Notes under the pieces: generated by a model
Databases searched by the model: none
What the model was told of the DNA's origin: nothing
Seen by the model: only the letters and a program-made list of their open reading frames with translations
Shown here: one piece after another, positions 45,226-54,051 of the stretch
Layout of the letters: each line of letters starts with the position of its first letter
Numbering within the stretch: position 1 is the stretch's first letter
Translations under genes and position numbers: made by a program
Assembly: GCA_963831645.1 (NCBI GenBank)
Contig: CAWHQZ010000023.1
Coordinates: 248,001 to 312,000, forward strand
Reading direction: 5' to 3'
DNA from: CAWHQZ01 sp963831645
GTDB taxonomy: Bacteria > Pseudomonadota > Alphaproteobacteria > Rhizobiales > Aestuariivirgaceae
Length of the DNA: 64,000 nucleotides

Positions 45226-45285
45226 CGTCATTCCGGCGCAATCCCCGGGTCGAGCCCGAGGAGGAATCCCGCTGGCAAGCGGCTC
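45226..45285. repeat. Interspersed palindromic repeat, copy A
   Basis: CGTCATTCCGGCGCA at 45226-45240 and GGAATCCCGCTGG from 45263, with ATTCC pairing to GGAAT around a smaller GC-rich stem-loop, then GCAAGCGGCTCTAG. The two anchor blocks recur in copy B at 47297, and the GCAAG...GCTCTAG part recurs in copy C at 54052. REP-like element in the 158-bp gap between guaB and rsmB. Confidence 0.55.
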
Positions 45286-45356
45286 TAGGGACCGACTAAG
45301 CAGAGACCTCAGATTCGCTGGGGTGACGAAATTCGTCTTGCTCTAGGGGTACGCCC

Positions 45357-46661
45357 ATGCGCTTGGCCGGGCGTGCCCAGGCGGCAATCGAGGTTCTTTC
45401 AGAGGTGATTCTTCGGCACCGGCCGGCCGCCGAAGCTCTGAAGGATTGGGGTATCGCCCACCGCTTTGCAGGTTCCGGCGACCGGGCAGCCATCGGCAAT
45501 CTGGTATACGACGTGCTGCGCCGGAAGTCCTCGATCGCGGACAGGGCGGGAAGCGAGGACCCGGGCCCCCTCGTTCTGGCAGCCTTGCATGACAGTGTGG
45601 AACCTGCCGATCGATGCAGTCGTTGCGCTGGCGTCGGACCCCCATGGACCTCAGCCGCTTTCTCCCGGTCAGGCTTCCCGGCTGAATGGTGCACTTGCCT
45701 CGCCATCGCACCCCTGGATCACCGGCGACTATCCGCAGTGGCTCGACTGCGTCGTTCGCCCGTGCGTTCGGTGAGGGGCGCAGCGACCAGGGACGATCGC
45801 TCGCCACGCGCGCTCCCGTTGACCTGCGGGCCAATACGCTGAAGGCATCGCGCGGCAAGGTCCTGCGCGCTTTGGAGAGGCTGAGGCGCCGCCGAAGGCC
45901 CCTTGTCGCCGCACTGCGTCCGCCTGCCCGTTCCCCCGCCCGACGGGCGCACGCCCAATGTCGAAGCCGAACCCGCTCACGGCAAGGGGTGGTTCGAGGT
46001 ACAGGATGCGGGTTCTCAGGTATCCGCCTTGCTGTCGGGCGCCGCACCGGGCGAGCAGGTCGCGGACATTTGCGCAGGAGCCGGCGGCAAGACGCTGGCG
46101 CTCGCGGCAATGATGCAGAACCGCGGCCAGATTCATGCCTACGACCAGGACAAACATCGCCTCCGGCCCATCTTCGAGCGGATGGCGCGCGCCGGCGCCC
46201 GCAACATACAGGTTATCCCGTCCGATGCCCCACAGCGCCTCGACTCGCTGGCCGGGCGGCTCGACGCGGTCTTCATCGATGCACCCTGTTCGGGTTCCGG
46301 AGCGTGGCGGCGCAAGCCGGATGCCAAATGGCGTCTCAGGCCGGAGGCGCTGCAGCGGCGGTGCACCGAGCAGGCCACGCTGCTGGATCGCGGGGCGGGA
46401 CTGGTCAGAGCCGGCGGGCGTGTCGTCTACGTCACCTGCTCGGTCCTCCCTGAGGAAAACCGCGATCAGATCGAGCAGTTCCTGAACCGGCGTCCCGACT
46501 TCCGCCTCGCTCCGTTTGGCAACACTTGGGCGAAGGCGATCGGAGGGGCTCCGCCCCGTTCCGCCGACGGCGCGCAGGACACGCTTCTGCTGACGCCGCG
46601 CGATCATGCCACCGACGGCTTCTTCATTGGCGTTGTAGAACAGCACCAGAGCCCACCATGA
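45357..46661 (+). CDS. rsmB: 16S rRNA m5C967 methyltransferase RsmB-like (three extra bases)
   Basis: About 434 residues after correction. N-terminal NusB-like domain (AAIEVLSEVILRHRPAAEAL, GDRAAIGNLVYDVLRRK) is followed by the class I domain: QVADICAGAGGKTLALAAMM (SAM), VFIDAPCSGSGAWRRKPDAK (motif IV with PCSGSG) and VVYVTCSVLPEENRDQIEQF, where TCS carries the catalytic Cys. Three single-base insertions near 45594, 45748 and 45884 shift the frame and cancel overall. They fall in the poorly conserved middle; each fixed junction is as expected (ALHD-SVWN, QWLD-ASFARAF). The stop overlaps the next gene (ATGA). Confidence 0.9.
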
Positions 46662-47251
46662 AGAGCAACATTCTCTACCTGATGGCCACCGAGGCGGAGC
46701 TTGGTCCACACCTCAAGCGCCATATCAAGCCGGTCATCACCGGTGTCGGACCGGTGGAGGCTGCCGCCGCCACGGCGTTCGTGCTCGCCCGGCTTCGCGA
46801 CAAGGGTCAACTCCCCGACTTCATCGTTTGCCTCGGCTCTGCGGGCTCTCGCCGCCTTGCGCAGGGCGAAGTCTACCAGGCGAGCGCTGTTTCCTATCGT
46901 GACATGGATGCATCGCCGCTCGGCTTTGCCAGGGGAACGACGCCTTTTCTGGACCTGCCGGCTCGGTTGCCGCTCAAACCCGTCATTGCCGGACTTCCGC
47001 AGGCAACCTTGTCGACCGGCGCGGCCATCGTCTCGGGCGCCGCCTATGACGCCATCGATGCAGACATGGTCGACATGGAGACTTTTGCGGTGGTGCGCGC
47101 CGCCATGCGCTTCGAGGTTCCGCTCATCGGCCTGCGCGGCATCTCCGACGGAACGCAGGAGCTGCGCCGCTACGCCGACTGGTCGGAGTACCTGCACGTC
47201 GTCGATGAGCGGCTCGCCGCCGCCGTCGCTCTGGTAGAGCGCGCGCTGTAA
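46658..47251 (+). CDS. MTA/SAH nucleosidase-like phosphorylase-family protein
   Basis: 197 residues from the ATG at 46658, overlapping the rsmB stop. VITGVGPVEAAAATAFVLAR and DFIVCLGSAGSRRLAQGEVY are the ribose/base region, and DADMVDMETFAVVRAAMRFE contains the MExxA-like catalytic motif of methylthioadenosine/S-adenosylhomocysteine nucleosidases. GLRGISDGTQEL follows as usual. It probably recycles SAH produced by methyltransferases such as RsmB, its neighbour. Exact substrate is inferred from the family. Confidence 0.85.
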   Translation: MKSNILYLMATEAELGPHLKRHIKPVITGVGPVEAAAATAFVLARLRDKGQLPDFIVCLGSAGSRRLAQGEVYQASAVSYRDMDASPLGFARGTTPFLDLPARLPLKPVIAGLPQATLSTGAAIVSGAAYDAIDADMVDMETFAVVRAAMRFEVPLIGLRGISDGTQELRRYADWSEYLHVVDERLAAAVALVERAL

Positions 47252-47296
47252 TGCAGTCGGGATACGTGCGACCTTGACTTTCATGACTTCTCTCCA

Positions 47297-47390
47297 TCGT
47301 CATTCTGGCGCAGGCCGGAATCCCGCTTGAGGCTTCTCCAGTTGCGGAGGCGTCAAAGCGGGAGACCAGCTTTCGCTGGTAGGACGGATG
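47297..47390. repeat. Interspersed palindromic repeat, copy B
   Basis: CGTCATTCTGGCGCAGGCC then GGAATCCCGCTTGAGGC, ATTCTGGC pairing with GCCGGAAT, followed by GCGGAGGCGTCAAAGCGGG and AGACCAG. First part matches copy A, second part matches copy C at 54052. The element runs almost to the start of the MFS gene. Confidence 0.55.
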
Positions 47391-47397
47391 GGTGCCC

Positions 47398-48669
47398 ATG
47401 GCGCAGCGTTCCGTTCAGAAAAGTGATTCCTGCCGTCATCGGCCGTTGACGACTTCATTGCAGCAGCCGCCCAGGCCCGCTGCCGCTCTTCGTCCAAAGC
47501 TCGAGCCGGCGCAGCGGCGCAATGTTCTCGTGTACTATGCGTTCAGCTTCCTCGTCGGCTTCTACATTGCCACCGGCACGACCGTGCTGTTCGAGCAGAA
47601 GCTCGGCCTCTCGTATGCGCAGATCTTCACCCTCGACGCCATCTACATGCTCATGTTCATCCTCTTCGAAGTCCCGAGCGGCGCGCTCGCCGACCTCATG
47701 GGCAGGAAGAGGACCATGCTCGCCGGGCTCGCGGTGCTCATCGTTGGCGCGATCGCTACCGGCAATGCGCAGAACTTCCTGCACCTGTTCCTGAGCTCTC
47801 TGATCTGGGCGCTCGGCTTTTCCCTGATTTCCGGTTCTTCGGAAGCGCTGCTCTATGACAGTCTGAAGGACGACAAGCTGTTTCACCGCATATCCGGCCG
47901 CGCCCTGTCGTTCTCGATCATCGGCCTAGCGCTGGCGGGGGCCGTGGGACCGCTCCTGTTCACGCGGCATTTCCGGCTTCCCTATCTTACCTCGGCGCTG
48001 CCCTTCGCGGCGGCCCTCGCAGCCATGGTTCTCTACCGCGAGGCAGCCCCGGCTTCGATGCAGCCGTTTTCCGCCGGCAATTACGCCAGACAAATCCGCG
48101 ACGGGGCTGGCAAGGCGTTCGCCGACCGCTTCGTGCTCTGGAGTATGGGCGCCATGGCGATCGTCTTCGCCGTCAGCTACACGTTCACGAGCTCCTATCA
48201 GCCCTACCTGATCCAGGTTGGCTTCAGCGTGTCGCAGTTCGCGCTCATCCTGCCGCTGATGTTCGTGAGCGAGGCGTTGGGCGGCGCCTGGTCGGAAAAG
48301 ATCACCTCGCGCATGGGCGAGACCGCGGCATTCTGGCTGAATTTCCTGGCGCTTGGCGCAAGCCTTGTGGCGCTCGGGCTCCTCGCCAGCAGATTCGCCG
48401 TGCCGATCCTGTTCCTGTATGGATTTGTGCAGGGGTTTCTGCGGCCGCTCGCCAGCACCTATGCCAATCGCCATATCGAATTGGAACACCGCGCGACGGT
48501 CGTCTCCGTGCAGGTCATGGTCAGCACCGTTGTCGCTTCCGCGCTGCTGTTCGCCTTCGGCTTTCTCACCGATCGCATCGGAGTGATCGCGCTCGCCGGT
48601 GTCCTCGGCGCGCTCGTCCTTGTAGCCGGCATCGCCCTGCTGCTGGCGAAGCCGAAAGCGCGTGCCTAG
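47398..48669 (+). CDS. MFS transporter
   Basis: About 423 residues from the ATG at 47398. Twelve predicted helices; the first begins VYYAFSFLVGFYIATGTTVL. The motif between helices 2 and 3 is GALADLMGRKRTMLAGLAVL, the standard MFS A-motif. The N-terminal 40 residues are basic and Pro-rich, unlike the rest. The last 20 codons (LVLVAGIALLLAKPKARA) are duplicated at 49525-49586 behind the toxin-antitoxin module. Likely an exporter of unknown substrate. Confidence 0.9.
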   Translation: MAQRSVQKSDSCRHRPLTTSLQQPPRPAAALRPKLEPAQRRNVLVYYAFSFLVGFYIATGTTVLFEQKLGLSYAQIFTLDAIYMLMFILFEVPSGALADLMGRKRTMLAGLAVLIVGAIATGNAQNFLHLFLSSLIWALGFSLISGSSEALLYDSLKDDKLFHRISGRALSFSIIGLALAGAVGPLLFTRHFRLPYLTSALPFAAALAAMVLYREAAPASMQPFSAGNYARQIRDGAGKAFADRFVLWSMGAMAIVFAVSYTFTSSYQPYLIQVGFSVSQFALILPLMFVSEALGGAWSEKITSRMGETAAFWLNFLALGASLVALGLLASRFAVPILFLYGFVQGFLRPLASTYANRHIELEHRATVVSVQVMVSTVVASALLFAFGFLTDRIGVIALAGVLGALVLVAGIALLLAKPKARA

Positions 48670-48671
48670 GC
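48608..48671 (+). repeat. Direct repeat copy 1: 3' end of the MFS gene
   Basis: 64-nt segment covering the last codons and stop of the MFS gene. It recurs at 49525-49586 with one substitution (A48624 to C) and loss of two bases (48663-48664). The two copies flank the toxin-antitoxin pair exactly. Confidence 0.9.
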
Positions 48672-48714
48672 TGGACGCACGCCTGCAGCGGCGCCACTTC
48701 TCTGGGTCATCAGA

Positions 48715-49140
48715 TCACCCTCTCAGCGGATTGAGAATCTCATTCCCGTCGAAATCCTTCTCGTTGTCAGTGACGATCACGCAATCATTAGCCTCTGCGA
48801 CGGCGGCGATGATCGTATCGAGCGCACTTCGCGGCCGCCCCTTCAACTTGCCGTCGGCCATCAACCGTGCCCAAATCAGGCCAGCGCGCACATCGAACGT
48901 CAGCACGCGGCCCGAGAATAGGGCCTGCGGTCCCTCCGGCCCGGAGAACCAGGCCTCGAGCTGGTCGCGCCGCTTGCTGGCGGGCTTTTCGAGCACCCCT
49001 CGGCGGATCTCAGCGACCGTGAGCGAGGTGATGAAAAGGTCTTCGTCGCTCTGTTCTGCCATCCATGCCAGCAGGGATTCCGAAGCGGACGGCTTGACGA
49101 TGTTGCTGATGATGTTGGTGTCGAGCAGGTACCGCATCAA
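48715..49140 (-). CDS. VapC/FitB-type PIN-domain toxin
   Basis: 141-residue PIN-domain ribonuclease, start ATG at 49138-49140 or one codon later. The four acidic positions are visible: MRYLLDTNIISNIVKPSASE (D), ITSLTVAEIRRGVLEKPA (E), RSALDTIIAAVAEAN (D) and IVTDNEKDFDG (D). Such toxins cleave tRNA or rRNA. The gene overlaps its antitoxin partner by 4 nt (ATGA), which is the first gene. It is an intact member of a module inserted between the MFS gene and guaA. Confidence 0.92.
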   Translation of the reverse strand: MMRYLLDTNIISNIVKPSASESLLAWMAEQSDEDLFITSLTVAEIRRGVLEKPASKRRDQLEAWFSGPEGPQALFSGRVLTFDVRAGLIWARLMADGKLKGRPRSALDTIIAAVAEANDCVIVTDNEKDFDGNEILNPLRG

Positions 49141-49436
49141 ATCCCGACCTTACGTCCTTCCTCGCGAGGACGCGTCAGGTCGAGATCAGCGCCAACCAGC
49201 GGAGAGCGTCGGAGCGCAGCCAGGATGCTCCCCTTCCTGGGAGGCTCGCCCGCGATAGATTGGCTGACGGCGGCCCGCAGCCGTGAGGCTTCAGGCCCGT
49301 CCTCGGCGAGGCGCCGCGCGAGTGATCGGATGAGGTCTCGATCGGTATCACGTCCCAGCACCTCGAAGCGCGCAAGCCCGCGCTCGCTTAGACGAGACCG
49401 ATAGTTCTGAATGGCGCGCTTTTGCGAGGTGCCCAC
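49137..49436 (-). CDS. Antitoxin partner of the PIN toxin
   Basis: 99 residues from a GTG at 49434-49436, which has GGAGGGCACC directly before it; an ATG further up lies in the promoter. MGTSQKRAIQNYRSRLSERG is basic with a helix, followed by ARFEVLGRDTDRDLIRSLAR and a C-terminal part rich in charged residues. The domain is not one of the large antitoxin families I can name with certainty, but position and 4-nt overlap with vapC make the role clear. Confidence 0.75.
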   Translation of the reverse strand: MGTSQKRAIQNYRSRLSERGLARFEVLGRDTDRDLIRSLARRLAEDGPEASRLRAAVSQSIAGEPPRKGSILAALRRSPLVGADLDLTRPREEGRKVGI

Positions 49437-49459
49437 GGTGCCCTCCAGATATTTCCAGT

Positions 49460-49487
49460 AATATAGCCGGAGTGGTGGTTCGTTCAA
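49460..49487 (-). promoter_or_regulatory. Promoter of the toxin-antitoxin operon
   Basis: On the minus strand: TTGAAC (49487-49482), a 16-bp spacer, then TATATT (49465-49460), close to the sigma-70 consensus. The antitoxin GTG follows 23 bp after the -10 box. Confidence 0.6.
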
Positions 49488-49524
49488 GGGGGCGTGACTG
49501 TGGCAACGCCCGGTGGACAGCGGC

Positions 49525-49586
49525 GCGCGCTCGTCCTTGTCGCCGGCATCGCCCTGCTGCTGGCGAAGCCGAAAGCGCGCCTAGGC
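49525..49586 (+). repeat. Direct repeat copy 2: duplicated 3' end of the MFS gene
   Basis: 62 nt, almost identical to 48608-48671. Translated in frame it reads ALVLVAGIALLLAKPKAR, as at the MFS C-terminus, but it is not attached to an MFS gene. It ends 55 bp before guaA. Confidence 0.9.
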
Positions 49587-49641
49587 GTAGGGTCCTGCCG
49601 GTTGCTTGCGGACTTCGAATGCGAGGCGGTAATTCCCGCCG

Positions 49642-51192
49642 ATGGCGCACGACCGCATCCTGATCATCGACTTCGGATCGCAGGTGACGCAGCTGATCGC
49701 GCGCCGGGTGCGCGAGGCCGGCGTCTATTGCGAGATCGTGCCCTACAAGAAGGCCGACAGCGCACTCGACTGGCCGGAACTGAAGGGCATCATCCTTTCC
49801 GGCGGACCGGCCTCCGTGCTCGAGGATAGAAGCCCAACCGCGCCCATGCGGGTGTTCTCCCGCGGCGTTCCGGTGCTCGGCATCTGCTACGGCGAGCAGA
49901 CCATGTGTGCCCAGCTCGGCGGTAGGGTCGAGTCTTCCGATCACCGCGAATTCGGCCGCGCCTACGTGGGGATCAGTGAACACTGCCCGCTTTTCGACGG
50001 TGTCTGGAGCGTCGGCGAGCGCCATCAGGTATGGATGAGCCACGGCGACCGTGTCGTGGCGCTGCCGCCGGGGTTCCGGACGGTGGCCGTTTCCGAGGGC
50101 GCGCCTTTTGCGGCGATCGCCGACGACAAGCGCCAGTTCTATGCCACCCAGTTCCACCTGGAAGTTGCGCACACTCCCGACGGCAGCCGTCTTCTGAAGA
50201 ACTTCGTGATCGAGATCTGCGGGTGCCGGGGCGACTGGACGATGGCTTCCTTCCGCGACCAAGCGATCCACCGCATCAAGAAGCAGGTCGGCTTCGAAAG
50301 GGTGATCTGCGGCCTTTCCGGCGGCGTCGACAGCGCGGTGACTGCCGTGCTGATCCACGAGGCGATCGGCGAGCAGCTCGACTGCATCTTCGTCGACCAC
50401 GGCCTGTTGCGCCGCGACGAGGCTGACGAGGTGGTCGGGCTGTTTCGCAAGTCCTACAACATTCCGCTTCATCACGTGGATGCTTCACAGCTGTTTCTCG
50501 ATGCGCTGGCGGACGTGAGCGATCCCGAGGAAAAGCGCAAGACTATCGGCCGGCTGTTCATCGAGGTGTTCGAGGAGGAGGCAGGCAGGGCAGGCGGCGC
50601 TGCATTCCTCGCCCAGGGGACGCTATATCCCGATGTGATCGAGAGCGTGTCCTCCACCGGCGGACCGTCCGTCACCATCAAGTCGCATCACAACGTCGGC
50701 GGTTTGCCCGAGCGGATGAACATGCGGCTGCTCGAGCCGCTGCGCGAGCTGTTCAAGGATGAAGTGAGGGCGTTGGGCCGCGCGCTCGGGCTGCCGGAAC
50801 ACTTCGTCGGCCGCCATCCGTTTCCAGGCCCCGGACTCGCCATCCGAATTCCAGGCGTGGTGAGCCGTGTGAAGCTCGAAATGCTGCGCAAGGCCGATGC
50901 GATCTATCTCGACGAGATCCGCAAAGCCGGCCTCTATGACGCCATATGGCAGGCCTTCGCGGTGTTGCTTCCGGTGCAGACTGTAGGCGTCATGGGCGAT
51001 GGACGAACGTATGACAACGCGCTCGCTCTCAGGGCGGTGACTTCCAGCGACGGCATGACGGCCGAGAGCTTTCCGTTCGACCACGCCTTCCTCGCGGCCT
51101 GCGCCACCCGTATCATCAACGAGGTGCCGGGCATCAATCGCGTGGTCTACGACGTCACCTCGAAGCCGCCGGGGACGATCGAGTGGGAGTAG
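49642..51192 (+). CDS. guaA: GMP synthase (glutamine-hydrolysing)
   Basis: 516 residues. Converts XMP to GMP with ATP and glutamine. The class I amidotransferase domain has the nucleophile in LGICYGEQTMCAQLGG, and the His/Glu pair in QFHLEVAHT (QFHPE is usual, so Pro is replaced by Leu). The ATP-PPase loop is CGLSGGVDSAVTAVL and the dimer domain ends SKPPGTIEWE. The start ATG at 49642 overlaps nothing. Downstream comes a toxin-antitoxin remnant. Confidence 0.97.
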   Translation: MAHDRILIIDFGSQVTQLIARRVREAGVYCEIVPYKKADSALDWPELKGIILSGGPASVLEDRSPTAPMRVFSRGVPVLGICYGEQTMCAQLGGRVESSDHREFGRAYVGISEHCPLFDGVWSVGERHQVWMSHGDRVVALPPGFRTVAVSEGAPFAAIADDKRQFYATQFHLEVAHTPDGSRLLKNFVIEICGCRGDWTMASFRDQAIHRIKKQVGFERVICGLSGGVDSAVTAVLIHEAIGEQLDCIFVDHGLLRRDEADEVVGLFRKSYNIPLHHVDASQLFLDALADVSDPEEKRKTIGRLFIEVFEEEAGRAGGAAFLAQGTLYPDVIESVSSTGGPSVTIKSHHNVGGLPERMNMRLLEPLRELFKDEVRALGRALGLPEHFVGRHPFPGPGLAIRIPGVVSRVKLEMLRKADAIYLDEIRKAGLYDAIWQAFAVLLPVQTVGVMGDGRTYDNALALRAVTSSDGMTAESFPFDHAFLAACATRIINEVPGINRVVYDVTSKPPGTIEWE

Positions 51193-51229
51193 GGCGGCTT
51201 GCTCTAGATGACTGAGACAGGAGTGCCGC

Positions 51230-51487
51230 ATGTCAGCCGCAACCATGACATCCAAAGGCCAGATCACCGTTCCTGCCGAAGTGCGCGCCAGGTTTCGCCT
51301 CCATCCCGGCACCAAGGTCGACTTCGTCGAAAATCAGGCGGGTGAGCTCGTGCTGCGGCCCAGAACCGGAGATATCCGGGTGTTGCGGGGGATCATCAAA
51401 TATGACGGCCCACCGGTTTCCATTGAGGACATGAACCGAACGATAACCGCGGCCGCCGCCCGGAAGTTCAAGCGTTCGGTATCGTGA
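51230..51487 (+). CDS. AbrB/SpoVT-type antitoxin (VapB-like)
   Basis: 85 residues: MSAATMTSKGQITVPAEVRA and FRLHPGTKVDFVENQAGEL form the swapped-hairpin DNA-binding domain; the remaining 40 residues (IIKYDGPPVSIEDMNRTI) bind the toxin. Start ATG has AGGAG before it. The stop overlaps the start of a PIN toxin gene (GTGATTG), but that toxin is broken, so this antitoxin is an orphan. Confidence 0.9.
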   Translation: MSAATMTSKGQITVPAEVRARFRLHPGTKVDFVENQAGELVLRPRTGDIRVLRGIIKYDGPPVSIEDMNRTITAAAARKFKRSVS

Positions 51488-51825
51488 TTGCCGTCGATAC
51501 CAACATCCTCGTGCGTTACATCGTTGCGGACGACAGAGATCAGTCGGCGCGTGCCCGGTCGTTCGTCGAGAATGAACTGACGGCCGATCGCCCGGGGTTG
51601 GTTACGATCGTCGCGATCGTCGAGCTCGGCTGGGTGCTTCAGGGAATTTATGCGTGTCGGCGCAGATGGTCGTGGACATATCGCAAGCTCTCAGCGCGGC
51701 AAGCCGTGACGTCGATCGCGAGTTCGCGCGGTCGCGCTCCCGCATGAGGACCTTGCCGATGCGTTGATCCAAGATCGGCAGGTCGATGGGTTGCGAGAAA
51801 ACCGTGACGTTGATAGCCGCAGGTT
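51484..51825 (+). pseudogene. Decayed PIN-domain toxin (VapC)
   Basis: Begins intact: MIAVDTNILVRYIVADDRDQ then SFVENELTADRPGLVTIVAI and ELGWVLQGIYACRR. After about 56 codons the frame shifts; the rest can be followed in other frames as VVDISQALSAASRDVDREFA and HEDLADALIQDRQ, which contains the late acidic motif. No complete catalytic domain remains. It is the toxin of the AbrB-type antitoxin just upstream. Confidence 0.8.
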
Positions 51826-52060
51826 CGCGCAGATAAAGCCCGCCTCAGGCCATCACACCGAGATACAGCCCGAAAAGTGTGTGCGTGAACAGGGGACTTC
51901 CGGGTGGCGATCGCGCCGCCGAGAAAGCCGGTCAGCAGTATGAAGCCGAGAACCGATGTGCGCGGGATGGAATAGAGCACGGCGATGATGAAGATGGAAC
52001 CGGGGCGGAGTTCTGAAGGGGTGACAAGCGAGTTCTGCCCTGTTTCGGCCACGATCGGAG
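51815..52060 (-). pseudogene. Remnant of a DoxX-family membrane protein
   Basis: On the minus strand AVLYSIPRTSVLGFILLTGF and LGGAIAT, then after a frame shift PLFTHTLFGLYLGVMA followed by TGA where homologues have Trp, and GGLYLREPA. This is the C-terminal two-thirds of a DoxX protein with a shift and a nonsense codon (51845-51847). The first helix is missing or unrecognisable. DoxX genes often follow SRPBCC genes, as here. It lies between 51.8 and 52.1 kb, where no other gene is seen. Confidence 0.65.
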
Positions 52061-52141
52061 CACCTTCATGCCGGCGTCGAAGGGCAGAAGCGCCCGTCCA
52101 TGGGGCTCAGGCTGGTGGGGAAGGGCTCGATTGCCGCGCAT

Positions 52142-52630
52142 TCATTTCGTTTCCCCTTCGACGAAGGCGGCGAGCTGCTCGGCGCACATCGCCCAGCCTT
52201 CATGGAAACCCATCTTCTCGTGCTCTTCGCGGTCGCCGACCGTCCAGTGCCTGACCAGCGCCGTGTACCTGGTCTTGCCGCCATGATCTTCGAAGGTCAG
52301 GATCACCGTCATGAACGGCCTTTCCGAGGGCTCCCACGCTTTCGTGAAGGCGTCGGTGAAGACGAGCCGCTCGTTCGGAACGACTTCGAGATAGACACCC
52401 TGGTTCGGGAAATCCTGACCTTCCGGGCTGCGCATCACGATGCGGTTCGCGCCGCCGGCACGGACATCGGTCTCAACGGCCGGCGTTGTCCACGGCTTGG
52501 GTGCGAACCACTGCTTGAGCAGCTCGGGGTCCGTCCATGCCTTGAACATCTTTTCGCGCGGGGCGTCGATCACGCGCTTCAGCACGAGATCGCGGCCCGA
52601 CGTCGAAGTCGTGGTCTTGCGGGTGGTCAT
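52142..52630 (-). CDS. SRPBCC (AHSA1/START-like) domain protein
   Basis: 162 residues. LVLKRVIDAPREKMFKAWTD and PELLKQWFAPKPWTTPAVE form the AHSA1 core start; FVEGETK is the end. Such proteins bind hydrophobic ligands in the helix-grip fold and are often in operons with an ArsR regulator and a DoxX protein. Here only the decayed DoxX gene follows. No ArsR gene is next to it. Confidence 0.9.
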   Translation of the reverse strand: MTTRKTTTSTSGRDLVLKRVIDAPREKMFKAWTDPELLKQWFAPKPWTTPAVETDVRAGGANRIVMRSPEGQDFPNQGVYLEVVPNERLVFTDAFTKAWEPSERPFMTVILTFEDHGGKTRYTALVRHWTVGDREEHEKMGFHEGWAMCAEQLAAFVEGETK

Positions 52631-52731
52631 CGGGTTTCTCCTTCATGTTGGTCTGATTTCCATCTTGTCGTCGAACGCTGCGGCACAGAATTGACATGTC
52701 ACACGCGCCCTTGACAGTCGCCCACATAGAT

Positions 52732-52746
52732 GTTCTCTCTATGTTC
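52732..52746 (+). promoter_or_regulatory. LexA (SOS) box upstream of dinB
   Basis: GTTC-TCTCTAT-GTTC, an exact match to the direct-repeat LexA motif of Alphaproteobacteria (GTTC-N7-GTTC). It begins 47 bp before the dinB ATG and just after a TTGACA (52711-52716), so it would cover the promoter. Confidence 0.85.
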
Positions 52747-52778
52747 TCGCAGCCAAGGGGCCAAAAACCCGGCCGTAC

Positions 52779-54027
52779 ATGGACACGATGGCCACCATCC
52801 TCCATGCGGACCTGGACGCCTTCTACGCCTCGGTCGAGCAGCTGCTGGATCCGTCGCTGCGCGGCAAACCCATTGCCGTCGGCGGCGGGGTAGTGCTTGC
52901 TGCGTCCTACGAAGCGAGGGCGTTCGGGGTCCGCGGGGGGATGCCGGGACGGCGGGCGCGCGAGCTCTGCCCGCAACTCACTTTCGTCAGCGGCCACTTC
53001 AACGAGTATCAGCGGCTGGGCGATGCCGCCATCGATGTGATGGCGAGCTTCACGCCCCTCGTCGAGCGGATCTCCATCGACGAGGCGTTTGCCGACGTGG
53101 CGGGCACAGCGCGTCTCTTTGGTCCGCCAGCCGAAATTGCGAAGGCGATACGACGACGCGTGCGCAAGGAGCTGGGACTGCCGATTTCGGTGGGCGTGGC
53201 GAGCACCAAACACCTGGCAAAAATCGCCTCGCAGGTAGCCAAGCCCGACGGGCTCGTTGTCGTCGATCCTGAGACCGAACTCGAGTTCCTTCACGATCTG
53301 CCGGTCGAGCTGATGTGGGGAGTGGGCCCGGTCGCCAAGGCGCGACTGGGCGAGACCGGCGTGTCCACCATCGGGCAGTTGGCGAAGATTTCGGGGCGCT
53401 CGTTGGAGCGACTGCTCGGCCGGGCGGTGGGGGAAAAGTTGGCGGCGCTGGCGTGGAATCGCGACCCGCGGGAAATCAAGACGCATCGGCGGGCGCGGTC
53501 GGCCGGAGCGCAGTCAGCGATCGGCAGGAAGCCTGCCGATGAGCGCGTTTTCCGGCCCACGCTGCGGTATCTCGCTGACAGGATCGGCACCCGGCTCCGG
53601 GCCAAATCCCGCTCCGGCCGGACCGTGACGGTGCGGGTGCGGTTCGCCGACCTTCGCTCAGTCACTCGATCTCTGACGCTGCCCGCACCGATCTCGGCAA
53701 CTTTGATCCTTGCCGAAATCGCAGAGGAACTGGTGCGTGGCGTCCTGGCAGATCATCTGGAAGAGAAGATAATCTCGCTGCTGGCGATATCGGTGTCGCA
53801 CCTGGAAAAGCACCCTGCATTGCAGCTGGAGCTCCCGCTTGGACTTGAGGATGAGGCGCGCCTGCCCGGCGCAAGAACGGCTATGGCGCGCTGGGTGGCC
53901 GACTGCGCGATCGACGCGGTTCGCGAGCGCTTCGGACGTGACGGCGATCGGATACGGATTGGCCGCGCTGGAAGCTTCGCGCTCCATTCCCGACGAGTTC
54001 CGCGAGCTCGCCGAAAGGGATCTGTGA
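52779..54027 (+). CDS. dinB: DNA polymerase IV (one extra base near the end)
   Basis: About 415 residues. Y-family translesion polymerase. Palm residues are in ILHADLDAFYASVEQLLDPS and ISIDEAFADVAG; fingers and HhH region VELMWGVGPVAKARLGETGV. The frame shifts near 53943; correcting one base gives FGRDAIGYGLAALEASRSIP and DEFRELAERDL, the usual end, at 54027. Without the correction the protein reads 30 unrelated residues further. The LexA box upstream predicts SOS induction. The ATG at 52779 may be replaced by the one 3 codons later. Confidence 0.93.
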
Positions 54028-54051
54028 ACACCGCCGCGTCGCAGTAAACCC

